The notes under the pieces are model-generated. The model made no database searches. It had not been told where the DNA came from and worked only from the letters and a program-made list of their open reading frames with translations. Position numbers and translations under genes: made by a program. A DNA stretch of 64,000 nt from a virus, in the IMG/VR virus record IMGVR_UViG_3300010399_000001, positions 51,047-115,046 of that record; one strand, given 5' to 3'. Below are positions 49,491 through 57,775 of the stretch, one piece after another. The stretch's first letter is position 1. The number at the start of each line of letters is the position of its first letter.

Positions 49491-49829
49491 TTACTGGGTT
49501 ATCTGGATCTGGCCTACGTTCTCCACGTAGATCTCGGGACTCGCGAGGATCTGTAGCCAGACGTCATAGGTGGTGCCATTGGCGAGCGCGATGGTGCCGC
49601 CGGAGGGACCGACGAGGCATTGCGCCACATAGCCCCCCTGTGCGGTCACCGTCCAGCCGCCGGTCTTCCAATCGGTGTTGAGGGGCGCTGAGTTGCTTAT
49701 CACCGGGATGAAGGCCATGTTGATCGTGAATCCGGTCGGATTCACCTGCACGCCGCCGTTATCCGCATAGACGGGAACGCGCACGTAGGTGGTGGCCTGA
49801 GAGCTGAGCTGAGCTACGCCGCCAGACAT
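49491..49829 (-). CDS. Small virion-like beta protein
   Basis: 112 aa, beta-sandwich composition (TTYVRVPVYADNGGVQVNPT, TIALANGTTYDVWLQILA). Similar in type to small decoration or base proteins; downstream of the tail spike gene, so possibly its partner. Confidence 0.55.
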   Translation of the reverse strand: MSGGVAQLSSQATTYVRVPVYADNGGVQVNPTGFTINMAFIPVISNSAPLNTDWKTGGWTVTAQGGYVAQCLVGPSGGTIALANGTTYDVWLQILASPEIYVENVGQIQITQ

Positions 49830-49836
49830 ACCGCCC

Positions 49837-49965
49837 CTAGTCCGCGATCTCGGGCGCTTGGGTCATCCACTTGATGTAGATCTCACCGAAGCGCGGCATA
49901 TAGGCGAACGGGGCCTGCGCGATCCACTTGATCACCGGAGCGCCGGTTACGAATCTGATTGCCAT
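49837..49965 (-). CDS. 42-aa protein with internal repeat
   Basis: ATG 49965 overlaps the upstream stop. The peptide contains VIKWIAQAP and YIKWMTQAP, a short internal repeat. Function unknown. Confidence 0.5.
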   Translation of the reverse strand: MAIRFVTGAPVIKWIAQAPFAYMPRFGEIYIKWMTQAPEIAD

Positions 49966-52463
49966 CAGTCGAGCACCCAAATCGCGGTAGGGAGAACGGC
50001 GCAGTTGACCTTGATGTACTGTCCGGGGCCAACCCGCACCGGGAACGGGGTTGCAATGGTTCCTGCGGCGGTGAAGTCCGCCACGGTACTGACCGCCGGA
50101 ACGCTAGCGCCACCGGCCAGGGCTGATACCTGAATGGTGGTCACCGTGGTGCCACCGGTCAGATAGACCGTCGCAGGCCGCCATAGGTTGTTCATGACGG
50201 CGGTGTTGGCCACCAGGGATGGGGGAGCGCCCGCGACTCCGGGGGAGATCTGCTCCTTGATCACCCGCGCCAGGAAGCCTGTGCCGGTGGTCACCGTGAT
50301 AGCGCTGGGAGAACCGGCGAGGCGTATCTCACCCTGAAGGGTGTTCAGGGATGCACCGTTGCTCGGGTTGTCGCGGAACTGGAGAGTACCCTCGGTGTCC
50401 ATCGTCCAGTGCACGATCGGGCCGATGCCTGCTGCGCCCGAGCCGAACACGTTGATATGGAAGGTGCATGCCTCTACGCATAGCTGGTCGAACCAGGAGG
50501 CATGCAGGGCCGAGACGGCGTTTGCGCCGGAGTCGTTGTAGTTACCGCATGGGCAGATACCGCTCCAGCAGTACAGGATCGTCACATCGTTGCCCACGGT
50601 GTGCTCCGTGGCCACCAGGCCATAGGTGTATCCGCCATTGCAGACGATGTTGTTGAGGTAGTTGCTGGCGTTGTTGCCATTGCTCGGCATCAGCAGGCCG
50701 ATGCTCAGGCCGCCGGAGAGCAGGGTGACGTTGGTGAAGTCCCCGTTGTTGCCGTTGAACAGCTCGATGACACCCGTGGTGCCGTAGGTGAAGTTTCTGG
50801 CATGGAAGCGGGCGACGCCGAACATGTTGGCAGCCGAATAGGTCCATCCCGAGTTGCAGTGCGTGGTCAGGATGGAGATGTCCTGGAAGACCACCATGAC
50901 GTTGTTGTAGAGGGGCGTTGGAGTACCCACTCCATAGCCGAACTTACCGGTGGGGCCGCCGATCACCGAGGCGTTGCCGTTGCCCGAGATGTTGTTGGAC
51001 TGGTTCAGGGCGGTGGTGAACACGCCGAACGAGACGATCGGGGAGCCGCTGAACGCGGGGACGGTGGTGTTCCAGTAGCGAGTCTGGCCACCGTCTCCGG
51101 TGCCACGAAAGACCAGGGTGATGCCCTGGTTGTGCTCCGCATTGACCGGGATGGTCAGCTGGGAGTTGTAGACCGCATTGACGCCATCGGTATTCTTCAG
51201 CGCCCCGCCGACGCCATAGAACAGTCCGACCGGGGCGGGGAAGAACACCTCGGCCAGACCGTGAGCCTGCGCATAGATGGTCGCCGCAGCTATCGCGCTC
51301 TGGATTGCCACCGTGTCATCGGTGGCCCACAGGACCTGAAGGCCGGTAGCGGTTAGAGTCGGAGTCGTATTCCATGTTGCGGTGAACGAGGTGGAGGAGT
51401 TCACCGTAGTGATCGTTCCGACCGAGGTGGTCTGCCCGCTGGTGCTGCGGTCCTGTAGTGCATTCTTGACCATGACGATCTTGCCGACATCCGCCTGCGT
51501 CAGTACAGATTCACTGATGGTCACGGTGGTGGTGCCGTTGGTCGCCCCGGTGTTGCTGATCTTGCCATCAGCCTTGGCTCCGTAGGCCATTACGGTGAAG
51601 CGCCACGCCTCCAGCGGGTGCCCGTGACCGCCATCAGCCGATAGGCCGGTCTGACCGGCATTTCCAACACCCTGTGGCAGCAGATCGGACGCCGTGGAAT
51701 CGAGCCGCAGAGCGCCCTGGACCGCCGTGGTGCCAGTAGGCAGATCTGCGGCGAGGATCGCGCTCAGGGATGCATTGGTGCCGTCGCTGCGCAGATACCT
51801 GCCCGAACTCTGAGCCCCGGTCAGGGCATTGATGGCCGCCTGCTGCGTACCGGCCGAGGTGCCGCCTTGGGCGAACGGCAGGGGACTGGACAGGTGGGTG
51901 GAGATGACCTGCGGAGAAGAGTTGGTGCCACCCAGATCTCCGCCGATCTGCACTGCGCCAGGCGGTACCGCCCAGGTGCCATCAGCCCGCAGGAATGCGG
52001 TGGTGCCACCTGGCGGTAGAGCGATGGTGGTGGTGCCCAGGGCGATACCGGCGCTGAAGGTGTTGAGCTGCGTGAAGACGTTTGCCCCTGCGATCACCGC
52101 ATACGGGCTCACGTTCGGCAGGGGAGTGGTGACCACCAGGGTGCTGAAGTCGACGCTGGAGCCCAGGGTGTGCGGTAGCAGATATGAGCCGGTTATAACG
52201 GTAGGACCGGCCTGGAAGATGATCGTGTAGGTCCAGTTGGACGGTGCGATGTTCGCATTGTCCGTGCACACCAGACCGGAGATCGAGAATGCGCCGTTGA
52301 CCAGGCTCTGAGTGATCGGCTGCGGAGAGATGATCACATGGCCGGTGCTATCGGTGATCGTCGCTGACGGTGTGATGATGATCGTGCCGTTCAGCGCCGC
52401 CCCGGTAGCGCTGACCGCCGTACCTGTCAGAGTAATAGTCGTCAGATCGGCGGGCAGCGCCAC
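49965..52463 (-). CDS. Tail spike with right-handed beta-helix domain
   Basis: 832 aa. N-terminal beta domain, then a linker typical of phage fibres (GGTTAFLRADGTWAVPPGA, PFAQGGTSAGTQQAAINALT, SGRYLRSDG). Residues about 285-660 look like a pectate-lyase/beta-helix fold (TVMAYGAKADGK, DDTVAIQSAIAAATIYAQAH, VFFPAPVGLFYGVGG, NNVMVVFQDISILT). Such spikes bind or cut host polysaccharide. It sits upstream of the terminase, about 25 kb from the other tail genes. Confidence 0.8.
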   Translation of the reverse strand: MALPADLTTITLTGTAVSATGAALNGTIIITPSATITDSTGHVIISPQPITQSLVNGAFSISGLVCTDNANIAPSNWTYTIIFQAGPTVITGSYLLPHTLGSSVDFSTLVVTTPLPNVSPYAVIAGANVFTQLNTFSAGIALGTTTIALPPGGTTAFLRADGTWAVPPGAVQIGGDLGGTNSSPQVISTHLSSPLPFAQGGTSAGTQQAAINALTGAQSSGRYLRSDGTNASLSAILAADLPTGTTAVQGALRLDSTASDLLPQGVGNAGQTGLSADGGHGHPLEAWRFTVMAYGAKADGKISNTGATNGTTTVTISESVLTQADVGKIVMVKNALQDRSTSGQTTSVGTITTVNSSTSFTATWNTTPTLTATGLQVLWATDDTVAIQSAIAAATIYAQAHGLAEVFFPAPVGLFYGVGGALKNTDGVNAVYNSQLTIPVNAEHNQGITLVFRGTGDGGQTRYWNTTVPAFSGSPIVSFGVFTTALNQSNNISGNGNASVIGGPTGKFGYGVGTPTPLYNNVMVVFQDISILTTHCNSGWTYSAANMFGVARFHARNFTYGTTGVIELFNGNNGDFTNVTLLSGGLSIGLLMPSNGNNASNYLNNIVCNGGYTYGLVATEHTVGNDVTILYCWSGICPCGNYNDSGANAVSALHASWFDQLCVEACTFHINVFGSGAAGIGPIVHWTMDTEGTLQFRDNPSNGASLNTLQGEIRLAGSPSAITVTTGTGFLARVIKEQISPGVAGAPPSLVANTAVMNNLWRPATVYLTGGTTVTTIQVSALAGGASVPAVSTVADFTAAGTIATPFPVRVGPGQYIKVNCAVLPTAIWVLD

Positions 52464-52485
52464 ACAACCACCATGCTTTCCAGGG

Positions 52486-53052
52486 TTAGGTTCTAGTCAG
52501 TCTCGCCATCTCGTAACGGGAGAGATAGCCGCCAAGATCGCGATGCCAGAGCGCATCAGAGAGGGCATTGTGGATGGATGCCGACTTGTTGCGGATCATC
52601 GGTGCCCCGAGGCGCACGCGCTCCTGCTCCAGGTCGAAGGTGGTCATAGGCACCTGATCCGGCAGGTCGGCCATAGTACCGAACAGCTGGGCCAGCACGA
52701 CATGGTCGTAGGCCGGATACCAGGACCACAGCTGCGGGTTCGGGGTCTCCAGGGTGAACTGATAGACCTTCGCGCGGATGGTCTCGCGATTCCATACGCA
52801 CGCACCGTACTCGGCGTCGTCCTCGTCCCACTCGAACCAGCGAGGCATGTCGAACAGCGGCTCGTCGTGGATGATGATCGGTAGGTGCGGTAACACGTTC
52901 TGGCGCAGCCAGTCATGCCGCAGCGCCCGGCCTATCGCACCCTCGCCGTTGATGCAGTACAGCTCGCGGCCATCCTCGGCCACCATCCCGATCGAGATCA
53001 GATCGATGGTGGAGCCGTCCTCGATGAACTCGGTGTCGTAGTAGATGCGCAT
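52486..53052 (-). CDS. RNase AS-like DEDDh 3'-5' exoribonuclease
   Basis: 188 aa. IYYDTEFIEDGSTIDLISIG (DxE), SWYPAYDHVVLAQLFG (Asp) and SIHNALSDALWH (HxxxxxD) are the DEDDh catalytic set, with the spacing of the actinobacterial RNase AS family (Rv2179c-like), which trims A-rich RNA tails. With TROVE, Pnkp and RNase H it adds to an RNA-processing gene set. Confidence 0.75.
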   Translation of the reverse strand: MRIYYDTEFIEDGSTIDLISIGMVAEDGRELYCINGEGAIGRALRHDWLRQNVLPHLPIIIHDEPLFDMPRWFEWDEDDAEYGACVWNRETIRAKVYQFTLETPNPQLWSWYPAYDHVVLAQLFGTMADLPDQVPMTTFDLEQERVRLGAPMIRNKSASIHNALSDALWHRDLGGYLSRYEMARLTRT

Positions 53053-53528
53053 CAGATCTTGGTCTTCGCGGTAGAGAACTGTCGACGCAGCTCGTCGGCG
53101 ACCACACTGATCACCGCATTGCGAAAGTCAATGGTCTTGAGGAGGTTCAGGGTGCCCGGCGGCAGCGAGATCGCATGCTCCCAAGAGGGATCATCCCGAA
53201 TCGCATCGATGGCGGCCCACAGCTCCTCCTCGTTGCGGCGGCGCTCTGCGGGCTCCTCCTGTACCAGGCTCAGCTTGCGGGCTACCTTCATCGACTTTGG
53301 GTCATAGTCGAGATCATCTTCGAACTCGAATCGAGTCGCACCATTGTGGCCGTGGATGGCCACCGCATCCTCAAGCGATGCGTAGACGGCAGTGGAGCGG
53401 TGTTCGCTTCGCCAGCGCAGAACGGTGGTTCCGTCACCGAATACAACGCCATCGGCCACGTGGCCCGCTCCACTGACGCCGCTGACATCAGTATCGCGCA
53501 TCAGCTTGAAAACGCGGGGTGCGGTCAT
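53052..53528 (-). CDS. Conserved actinophage protein
   Basis: 158 aa from ATG 53528. N-terminal beta domain (VFKLMRDTDVSGVSG, HVADGVVFGDGTTVLRWRS) and helical end. The VADGV.F.DGT.VLRW pattern is frequent in actinophages, function unknown. Overlaps the exonuclease gene by one base and the next gene by four. Confidence 0.65.
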   Translation of the reverse strand: MTAPRVFKLMRDTDVSGVSGAGHVADGVVFGDGTTVLRWRSEHRSTAVYASLEDAVAIHGHNGATRFEFEDDLDYDPKSMKVARKLSLVQEEPAERRRNEEELWAAIDAIRDDPSWEHAISLPPGTLNLLKTIDFRNAVISVVADELRRQFSTAKTKI

Positions 53529-54052
53529 GCAATCACCTCGTAGGGGTTCATCCACTTTTGACCGGCAAGGTTTGCGGGGGTGACCTCGCTGGCATCACGC
53601 TTGCCGCACATCCAGTCGTACCCTGCGGCCTTGCCCATCATGGCCACGGCCTGAGAGCAGATCAGCTCGTGATCGCCACTGGCCAGATCTGCCAGATAGC
53701 GCCAATGGACGCCGATGGCCTCCAGGCCGTCATCGACGATGCCAAGGTCGTTATAGGGCACGCCAACCATCGAGTAGGCAGCCTTCACTATGGCGTCCTG
53801 CTGGTCCTTGCCCATCGAGATGCCGGAAGAGATCTTCATCGGCCTACCGGCGTACTGCGAGATGTGGGATCTCTCGACCCCGCCAGGCATGGCCTGCACG
53901 ATCTCCCCATCCATCGAGGTGATCATGAAGGCATGATCGTACCGGCTGTGGGTGCCCAGCTTGATGGCCAGCGGACCGAGGCCGGGGGTGCCGACGCACA
54001 CATAGAAGCCAGGGGTGAAGCCCTGCGCCCCAAGCGAATTGGTGAACTTCAT
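53525..54052 (-). CDS. Permuted papain/NlpC-P60-like protein
   Basis: 175 aa. SRYDHAFMITSMDGEIVQAM (His) precedes GVPYNDLGIVDDGLEA and HELICSQAVAMMGKA (Cys), the order found in circularly permuted NlpC/P60 (YiiX-like) enzymes. It may cleave peptidoglycan peptides or acyl groups; not near the lysis genes. No signal peptide. Confidence 0.5.
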   Translation of the reverse strand: MKFTNSLGAQGFTPGFYVCVGTPGLGPLAIKLGTHSRYDHAFMITSMDGEIVQAMPGGVERSHISQYAGRPMKISSGISMGKDQQDAIVKAAYSMVGVPYNDLGIVDDGLEAIGVHWRYLADLASGDHELICSQAVAMMGKAAGYDWMCGKRDASEVTPANLAGQKWMNPYEVIA

Positions 54053-54336
54053 GCGTCGATCCTCTCGAACGCGATGATGTCGTAGTCATCCCAGTACAGC
54101 GGCCTGTAGCGCAAGGCGGCGGGTAGCAGATTCAGGGTCAGCACGCCATCGGTGAACGAGAAAGATCTCGGTGGCGCACTATCCAGCAGCATCGCGGTGA
54201 TATTCAGGTAACGGGGAGCCGGTCCGATCACCCTCATGTCCTGCGGATCGATGGTGATCTCGCCGGTCTCGATCTGCGGACCGTCATACGGCTTACCGCT
54301 GCGCAGGTGCTGACGTACCTGCTGGGCGATCGTCAC
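54049..54336 (-). CDS. Small unknown protein
   Basis: 95 aa from GTG 54336, overlapping the Tad2-like gene by four bases. Beta-rich with SFSFTDGVLTLNLLPAALRY; ends in DDYDIIAFERIDA. No family recognised. Confidence 0.55.
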   Translation of the reverse strand: MTIAQQVRQHLRSGKPYDGPQIETGEITIDPQDMRVIGPAPRYLNITAMLLDSAPPRSFSFTDGVLTLNLLPAALRYRPLYWDDYDIIAFERIDA

Positions 54337-54566
54337 TCGACGATGATCCAGTCGCTCGCCAGCAGATCGGTCTGCGAGGCCAGCCATGGCACCAGCTTTC
54401 CACCCACCGTGCTCAGGTACAGATAGGGCAGGGTCATCTTGGAGTGCTCATCGGGGACCTGGAGGGCCACCCACATGCCGGTACCGTTCCAGCCCAGGCG
54501 CGCGATGCGCTTGCCATCCTTGACCCAAGCCAGGGCCTGCTCGAACGGGGCGTCGATGTTCACCAT
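54333..54566 (-). CDS. tad2: DUF2829 / Tad2-like anti-Thoeris protein
   Basis: 77 aa, the usual size. FEQALAWVKDGKRIARLGWNG, then LPYLYLSTVGGKLVPWLASQ and TDLLASDWIIVE match the DUF2829 pattern (ALxxxKxGKxxAReGWNGK...PWxxSQtDLLAxDW). Characterised members (Tad2) bind and sequester the cyclic ADP-ribose-type signal of Thoeris immunity. Sequence similarity alone does not prove signal binding; many DUF2829 proteins are untested. Confidence 0.78.
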   Translation of the reverse strand: MVNIDAPFEQALAWVKDGKRIARLGWNGTGMWVALQVPDEHSKMTLPYLYLSTVGGKLVPWLASQTDLLASDWIIVE

Positions 54567-54769
54567 CAGTTGCTCTCCACGACCTGCGTAGCGGCGCTCT
54601 CGGCAGCCTTCTCGGCCTCGCTGGCGACCTTCTCGGCCTCAGTCTTGACCTCATCGACCACTGGAGCCTCCTGCTTGGTGAAAGCATGCTCGAATCGCAG
54701 CGCCAGCGACTTCACGTCATCACCGAGACGGTGGATCAGATCGGAAAGCTCATGCAGCGGGTTAGCCAT
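54566..54769 (-). CDS. Small acidic helical protein
   Basis: 67 aa. EVKTEAEKVASEAEKAAESA in the C-terminal half is a long Ala/Glu/Lys helix. Overlaps the Tad2-like start by one base and the HTH gene by eight. Function unknown. Confidence 0.55.
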   Translation of the reverse strand: MANPLHELSDLIHRLGDDVKSLALRFEHAFTKQEAPVVDEVKTEAEKVASEAEKAAESAATQVVESN

Positions 54770-54983
54770 GGGTTATCGCCTTTCGGTTGCGCGCGGCGCG
54801 CTTGGCGGCCTGCGCTGTATTGGCCTCGTCTAGTGCGTCTAGCGAGTAGAGGCGGCGTTTGGGGGCCATCGGATCGGGGACGCTGGGTACCCGGTAGAGA
54901 CTCACCCAATAGTGGATCGTACCTGGCGCTACTCGAAACAGCAGGGCTGCCGCTTTGACATCTGCGAACCTCGCCGGAGTCAA
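54762..54983 (-). CDS. MerR/Xis-like HTH protein with occluded start
   Basis: 73 aa from TTG 54983. ADVKAAALLFRVAPGTIHYW is a MerR/excisionase-type winged helix start, followed by YRVPSVPDPMAPKRRLYSLD. Candidate regulator heading the small-gene part of the late strand. Its only ribosome site (GAGGGGG) lies in the stem of an inverted repeat (54983-55017). Confidence 0.6.
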   Translation of the reverse strand: MTPARFADVKAAALLFRVAPGTIHYWVSLYRVPSVPDPMAPKRRLYSLDALDEANTAQAAKRAARNRKAITHG

Positions 54984-55017
54984 TACGTCCCCCTCTCGAT
55001 CATCGGGGGAGACGTAT
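54983..55017 (-). promoter_or_regulatory. Inverted repeat covering the ribosome site of the 54983 gene
   Basis: ATACGTC + CCCC pairs with GGGG + GACGTAT (one bulged A). In RNA from the minus strand the hairpin would bury GAGGGGG and end at the TTG start; in DNA it could be an operator of a dimeric regulator such as the adjacent HTH protein. Confidence 0.5.
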
Positions 55018-55094
55018 AAGCCAATACTCGCAGGCTAACGACCATCTTCTTGGTGATCATGATCGCTGTCAAGCCGGTGATGTGCCAGACTCCT

Positions 55095-55103
55095 TGCTAC
55101 AAC
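55095..55103 (+). promoter_or_regulatory. Extended -10 promoter motif TGCTACAAC
   Basis: CTTGCTACAACGCTC fits the consensus apart from the last hexamer base. Leader of about 20 bases with GGAGGA before TTG 55125. Confidence 0.5.
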
Positions 55104-55124
55104 GCTCTACAACCGGAGGACTCA

Positions 55125-55811
55125 TTGCAGTCGAACCATGAAGTGATCATGGGAGAGATCCGAGCGCGGGTGCGCCGCGCCGGTAGCAAGCGCGTGAGCA
55201 GGGTCGAAGAAGACCGCCTCTACCTGCTCGGAGAGGTGGATCGACTCGCTCGCGCCATGGCTGGCGTAGAGGCCGATGCGAACCATCAGGTAGAGACCCA
55301 GCTGGCGTTCCTGCGGGGACGGATCAAGACGCTGGAGGCCGAGAAGAGGGAGCTTTCGTCGCAGGCCGAGATCTACCGAGAGCAGCGCGACGCATCGGTC
55401 GCCAGCTATGAGAGCCTGTCGGCTTCGATCTCTCATCTGGTAAACGCCTCAGAGGACTTCACGGTCGCAGATCGCATGCGGCTGCAAGCTGCGATGGCCC
55501 ATAGGGTCAAGCAGATCGAGGAGGCGTGCGCCATCCGCGAGCAGGAGTGCGAGATCACCGAGCGCTACGCCGAGGAGCGCATCAACTCCGTCGAGGAGCA
55601 GGCGCAGCGCGAGAAGGACATCCGGCGCAGGGTGCATGAGCGCTTCAAGCGCGTGCGGCGCGATGCGGTGGCGGCCTCTTACGAGATCAACCGGCTGCGG
55701 CGAGAGCTTGAGGCCGAGAAGGATCTGGGACGCCAGGCGCGCAAGTTCGCCGCTCTGGCATACCGGGTTCTTGAGTGCGAGGAGAGCGAGGTCGAGCCGA
55801 CGTGGCCATAG
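55125..55811 (+). CDS. Coiled-coil protein
   Basis: 228 aa if TTG 55125 (GGAGGA five bases upstream) is the start; ATG 55149 is the alternative. Almost wholly coiled coil (QLAFLRGRIKTLEAEKRELS, NSVEEQAQREKDIRRRVHER). Basic N-terminus (RARVRRAGSKRVSRVEED). May be a scaffold or a nucleoid-type protein; no family named. Confidence 0.65.
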   Translation: MQSNHEVIMGEIRARVRRAGSKRVSRVEEDRLYLLGEVDRLARAMAGVEADANHQVETQLAFLRGRIKTLEAEKRELSSQAEIYREQRDASVASYESLSASISHLVNASEDFTVADRMRLQAAMAHRVKQIEEACAIREQECEITERYAEERINSVEEQAQREKDIRRRVHERFKRVRRDAVAASYEINRLRRELEAEKDLGRQARKFAALAYRVLECEESEVEPTWP

Positions 55812-56155
55812 AGACCTGTCCGCACTGCGGCTCGCCACGGGCATCGCGCAAGGTCTCGTGCCCAGATGGGCGAGAGGGTTGCGCGGTTCTGCATAAGAGA
55901 TTCTACTGCCCCAACTGCGAGGAGAAGAAGATGAAGATGGAAATCGGCGGCCCCGGTGGATCTGTGGTCGTCGATAACGGCAAGGTTTACATCGATGGTG
56001 AACGGTGCTATCCGCATGACCTGATCGAGGAACTGGATGAAGCCTGGCATGAGATGGTGCTCTACTACGAGCCGCATGCCGTGGGCGATATCCACCGCCT
56101 AGGCGAGATCTCCAGGCGGGTGCGGACCATCCGAAGCATCCTGGGTCTGGCGTGA
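55802..56155 (+). CDS. Zinc-ribbon protein
   Basis: 117 aa from GTG 55802 inside the end of the previous gene. ETCPHCGSPRASRKVSCPDG and FYCPNCEEKK give three Cys pairs. C-terminal half helical (DLIEELDEAWHEMVLYYE). Upstream of the methyltransferase, overlapping it by four bases; may be a partner. Confidence 0.6.
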   Translation: MAIETCPHCGSPRASRKVSCPDGREGCAVLHKRFYCPNCEEKKMKMEIGGPGGSVVVDNGKVYIDGERCYPHDLIEELDEAWHEMVLYYEPHAVGDIHRLGEISRRVRTIRSILGLA

Positions 56156-56835
56156 GGCTGCTAGATCTGTACTGCGGCGCTGGCGGGGCGTCGGTTGGAT
56201 ACCACCGGGCGGGGTTCGATGTAACGGGAGTCGACATCGAACCCCAGCCTGATTACCCATTCGAGTTCATCCGGTGCGATGCGATCGAGGCGATCACGGA
56301 TATCGCCGATTCGTTCGATGCGGTGCACGCATCCCCACCGTGCCAGGATGTCATCGCGATCACCGCTGGCAACCGTGGTCGGCCCGGATGGAGTGATAAC
56401 CATCGCAACATGGTTCCCATCACCCGCGCGCATCTAGCAGAGCTGCGGATGCGCAAGGGCATACCGACTCTGATCGAGTGCGGCGTGGGTAAGCATCTGC
56501 GCAAGGACTTGCAGCTGTGCGGTGAGATGTTCGGTCTATCGGTCATACGGCACCGCACCTTTGAGATCGAGGGAATCGACATACCTCAACCTCGGCACAT
56601 CAAGCACCGTGGCAGGGTCTCAGGCTGGCGGCACGGCGAGTTCTTCGAGGGACCATATGTCGCGGTATACGGTGAGGGTGGTGGCAAGGGATCGGTACCG
56701 CAGTGGCAGGACGCGATGGACATCCACTGGACCCGCAGTCGCAGATCGATTGCCGAGGCGATCCCTCCGGCGTATACCGAGTACATCGCAACGATGATGA
56801 TGACGACGATGAGAGGCCGCAATGATCAGTCATAG
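56152..56835 (+). CDS. C5-cytosine DNA methyltransferase, short form
   Basis: 227 aa from GTG 56152. Motif I LDLYCGAGGASVGYHRAGFD, motif IV ASPPCQD (catalytic Cys), motif X EAIPPAYTEYIA. Motif VI, normally ENV, reads LIECGVG; the target-recognition region is very short. Both point to an unusual enzyme: it may have altered specificity or act with other factors. Could protect DNA from host restriction. Confidence 0.78.
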   Translation: MRLLDLYCGAGGASVGYHRAGFDVTGVDIEPQPDYPFEFIRCDAIEAITDIADSFDAVHASPPCQDVIAITAGNRGRPGWSDNHRNMVPITRAHLAELRMRKGIPTLIECGVGKHLRKDLQLCGEMFGLSVIRHRTFEIEGIDIPQPRHIKHRGRVSGWRHGEFFEGPYVAVYGEGGGKGSVPQWQDAMDIHWTRSRRSIAEAIPPAYTEYIATMMMTTMRGRNDQS

Positions 56836-57028
56836 CGAGATAGCCGCGATGATCCAGGACATCCCGAGCGTCGAGGGATGGTCTGATGAGCGGATGGAGC
56901 TGGCGTACTGTGAGCTTGCCGAGCGCATGATCGAGTTCGGCGTACCAGCGCAGCATGCGGCGGACATACTCACCGAGGCGTTCGCCTATGCGATGGCGGA
57001 GTTGGCCGCCGAGCTGCGGGGAGAGTAG
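56822..57028 (+). CDS. Small helical protein
   Basis: 68 aa, ATG 56822 overlapping the methyltransferase end. Helical throughout (MELAYCELAERMIEFGVPAQ). Function unknown. Confidence 0.6.
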   Translation: MISHSEIAAMIQDIPSVEGWSDERMELAYCELAERMIEFGVPAQHAADILTEAFAYAMAELAAELRGE

Positions 57029-57030
57029 CG

Positions 57031-57213
57031 ATGCCCGGCATCAACGTCCCGCTGGATGACGGCACGCCCTTTGGTATCGGGGCCTGTCGCAAGTGCTCGA
57101 TGATCTGGAAGCTGACCGCAGAGGGAAAGCTGGAAGACCACCAGTATCGCGGCCTGCTGGTCGGTACCCGTTGCCAGGGGAGCGGCGAGGAGCCCTGGGA
57201 CTATAGGGGGTAG
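57031..57213 (+). CDS. 60-aa small protein with Cys pair
   Basis: Starts two bases after the previous stop. IGACRKCSMIWKL then a later Cys (GTRCQG). Possible zinc site. No family recognised. Confidence 0.55.
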   Translation: MPGINVPLDDGTPFGIGACRKCSMIWKLTAEGKLEDHQYRGLLVGTRCQGSGEEPWDYRG

Positions 57214-57215
57214 AT

Positions 57216-57494
57216 GTGGACGCTCAGATGAAGCTGGCCAAAGTCATCCTCAAGAGGGTGCGAGAGACCGATCCGTTGTCGTGGATCGCCAGCGGCGATA
57301 TCGACCACATGCGCGAGTGCCAAGATGCATGGGTCGACAATCCGCAGTACATGGAGAACGTGTGCGACTTCGATACCTGCTGGTGGACCGTGCTGGAGGC
57401 GATCATCACCTGCCCGCACGGCAAGAGGCTGGAGTTCGTCTACGAGAGCCTCGATACCGTGGATGACCTGTTCACAGAGATGGACCAGATGTGA
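57216..57494 (+). CDS. Small unknown protein, paralogue of next gene
   Basis: 92 aa from GTG 57216. HMRECQDAW, CDFDTCWW and FVYESLDTVDDLFTEMDQM align with HLRECATTQ, CDTGCEYV and YEYNEFGDMEGLFYDMDHA in the next protein, so the two are a tandem duplication. Confidence 0.65.
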   Translation: MDAQMKLAKVILKRVRETDPLSWIASGDIDHMRECQDAWVDNPQYMENVCDFDTCWWTVLEAIITCPHGKRLEFVYESLDTVDDLFTEMDQM

Positions 57495-57775
57495 CCGAAG
57501 CAGATGAGAAGGTTCAGCGGCTGCTGGTGAAGCTGTTCCGCGATGGTCGCGGCGAGACTCAAGGGGTGCGCGGAACGATCAAGCATCTGCGCGAGTGCGC
57601 TACCACGCAAGCCGAAGATGTGGACGGTGGAGATAGCTTCTATGGCTGCGATACCGGATGCGAGTACGTGCGCCTGAAGGCGAGCATCCGGTGCAAGTGC
57701 GGTCGAGTCGCCTACTACGAGTATAACGAGTTCGGCGACATGGAGGGGCTGTTCTACGATATGGATCACGCATGA
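57491..57775 (+). CDS. Small unknown protein, paralogue of 57216 gene
   Basis: 94 aa, ATG 57491 overlapping by four bases. Cys-rich (GCDTGCEY, IRCKCGRV). Function unknown; see 57216 for the shared pattern. Confidence 0.65.
   Translation: MTEADEKVQRLLVKLFRDGRGETQGVRGTIKHLRECATTQAEDVDGGDSFYGCDTGCEYVRLKASIRCKCGRVAYYEYNEFGDMEGLFYDMDHA

Noticed and set aside
53525-54052. Papain-like gene as a second endolysin
   Set aside because: No cell-wall-binding domain, no nearby holin and distant from the lysis cassette; kept as a general papain-fold call.
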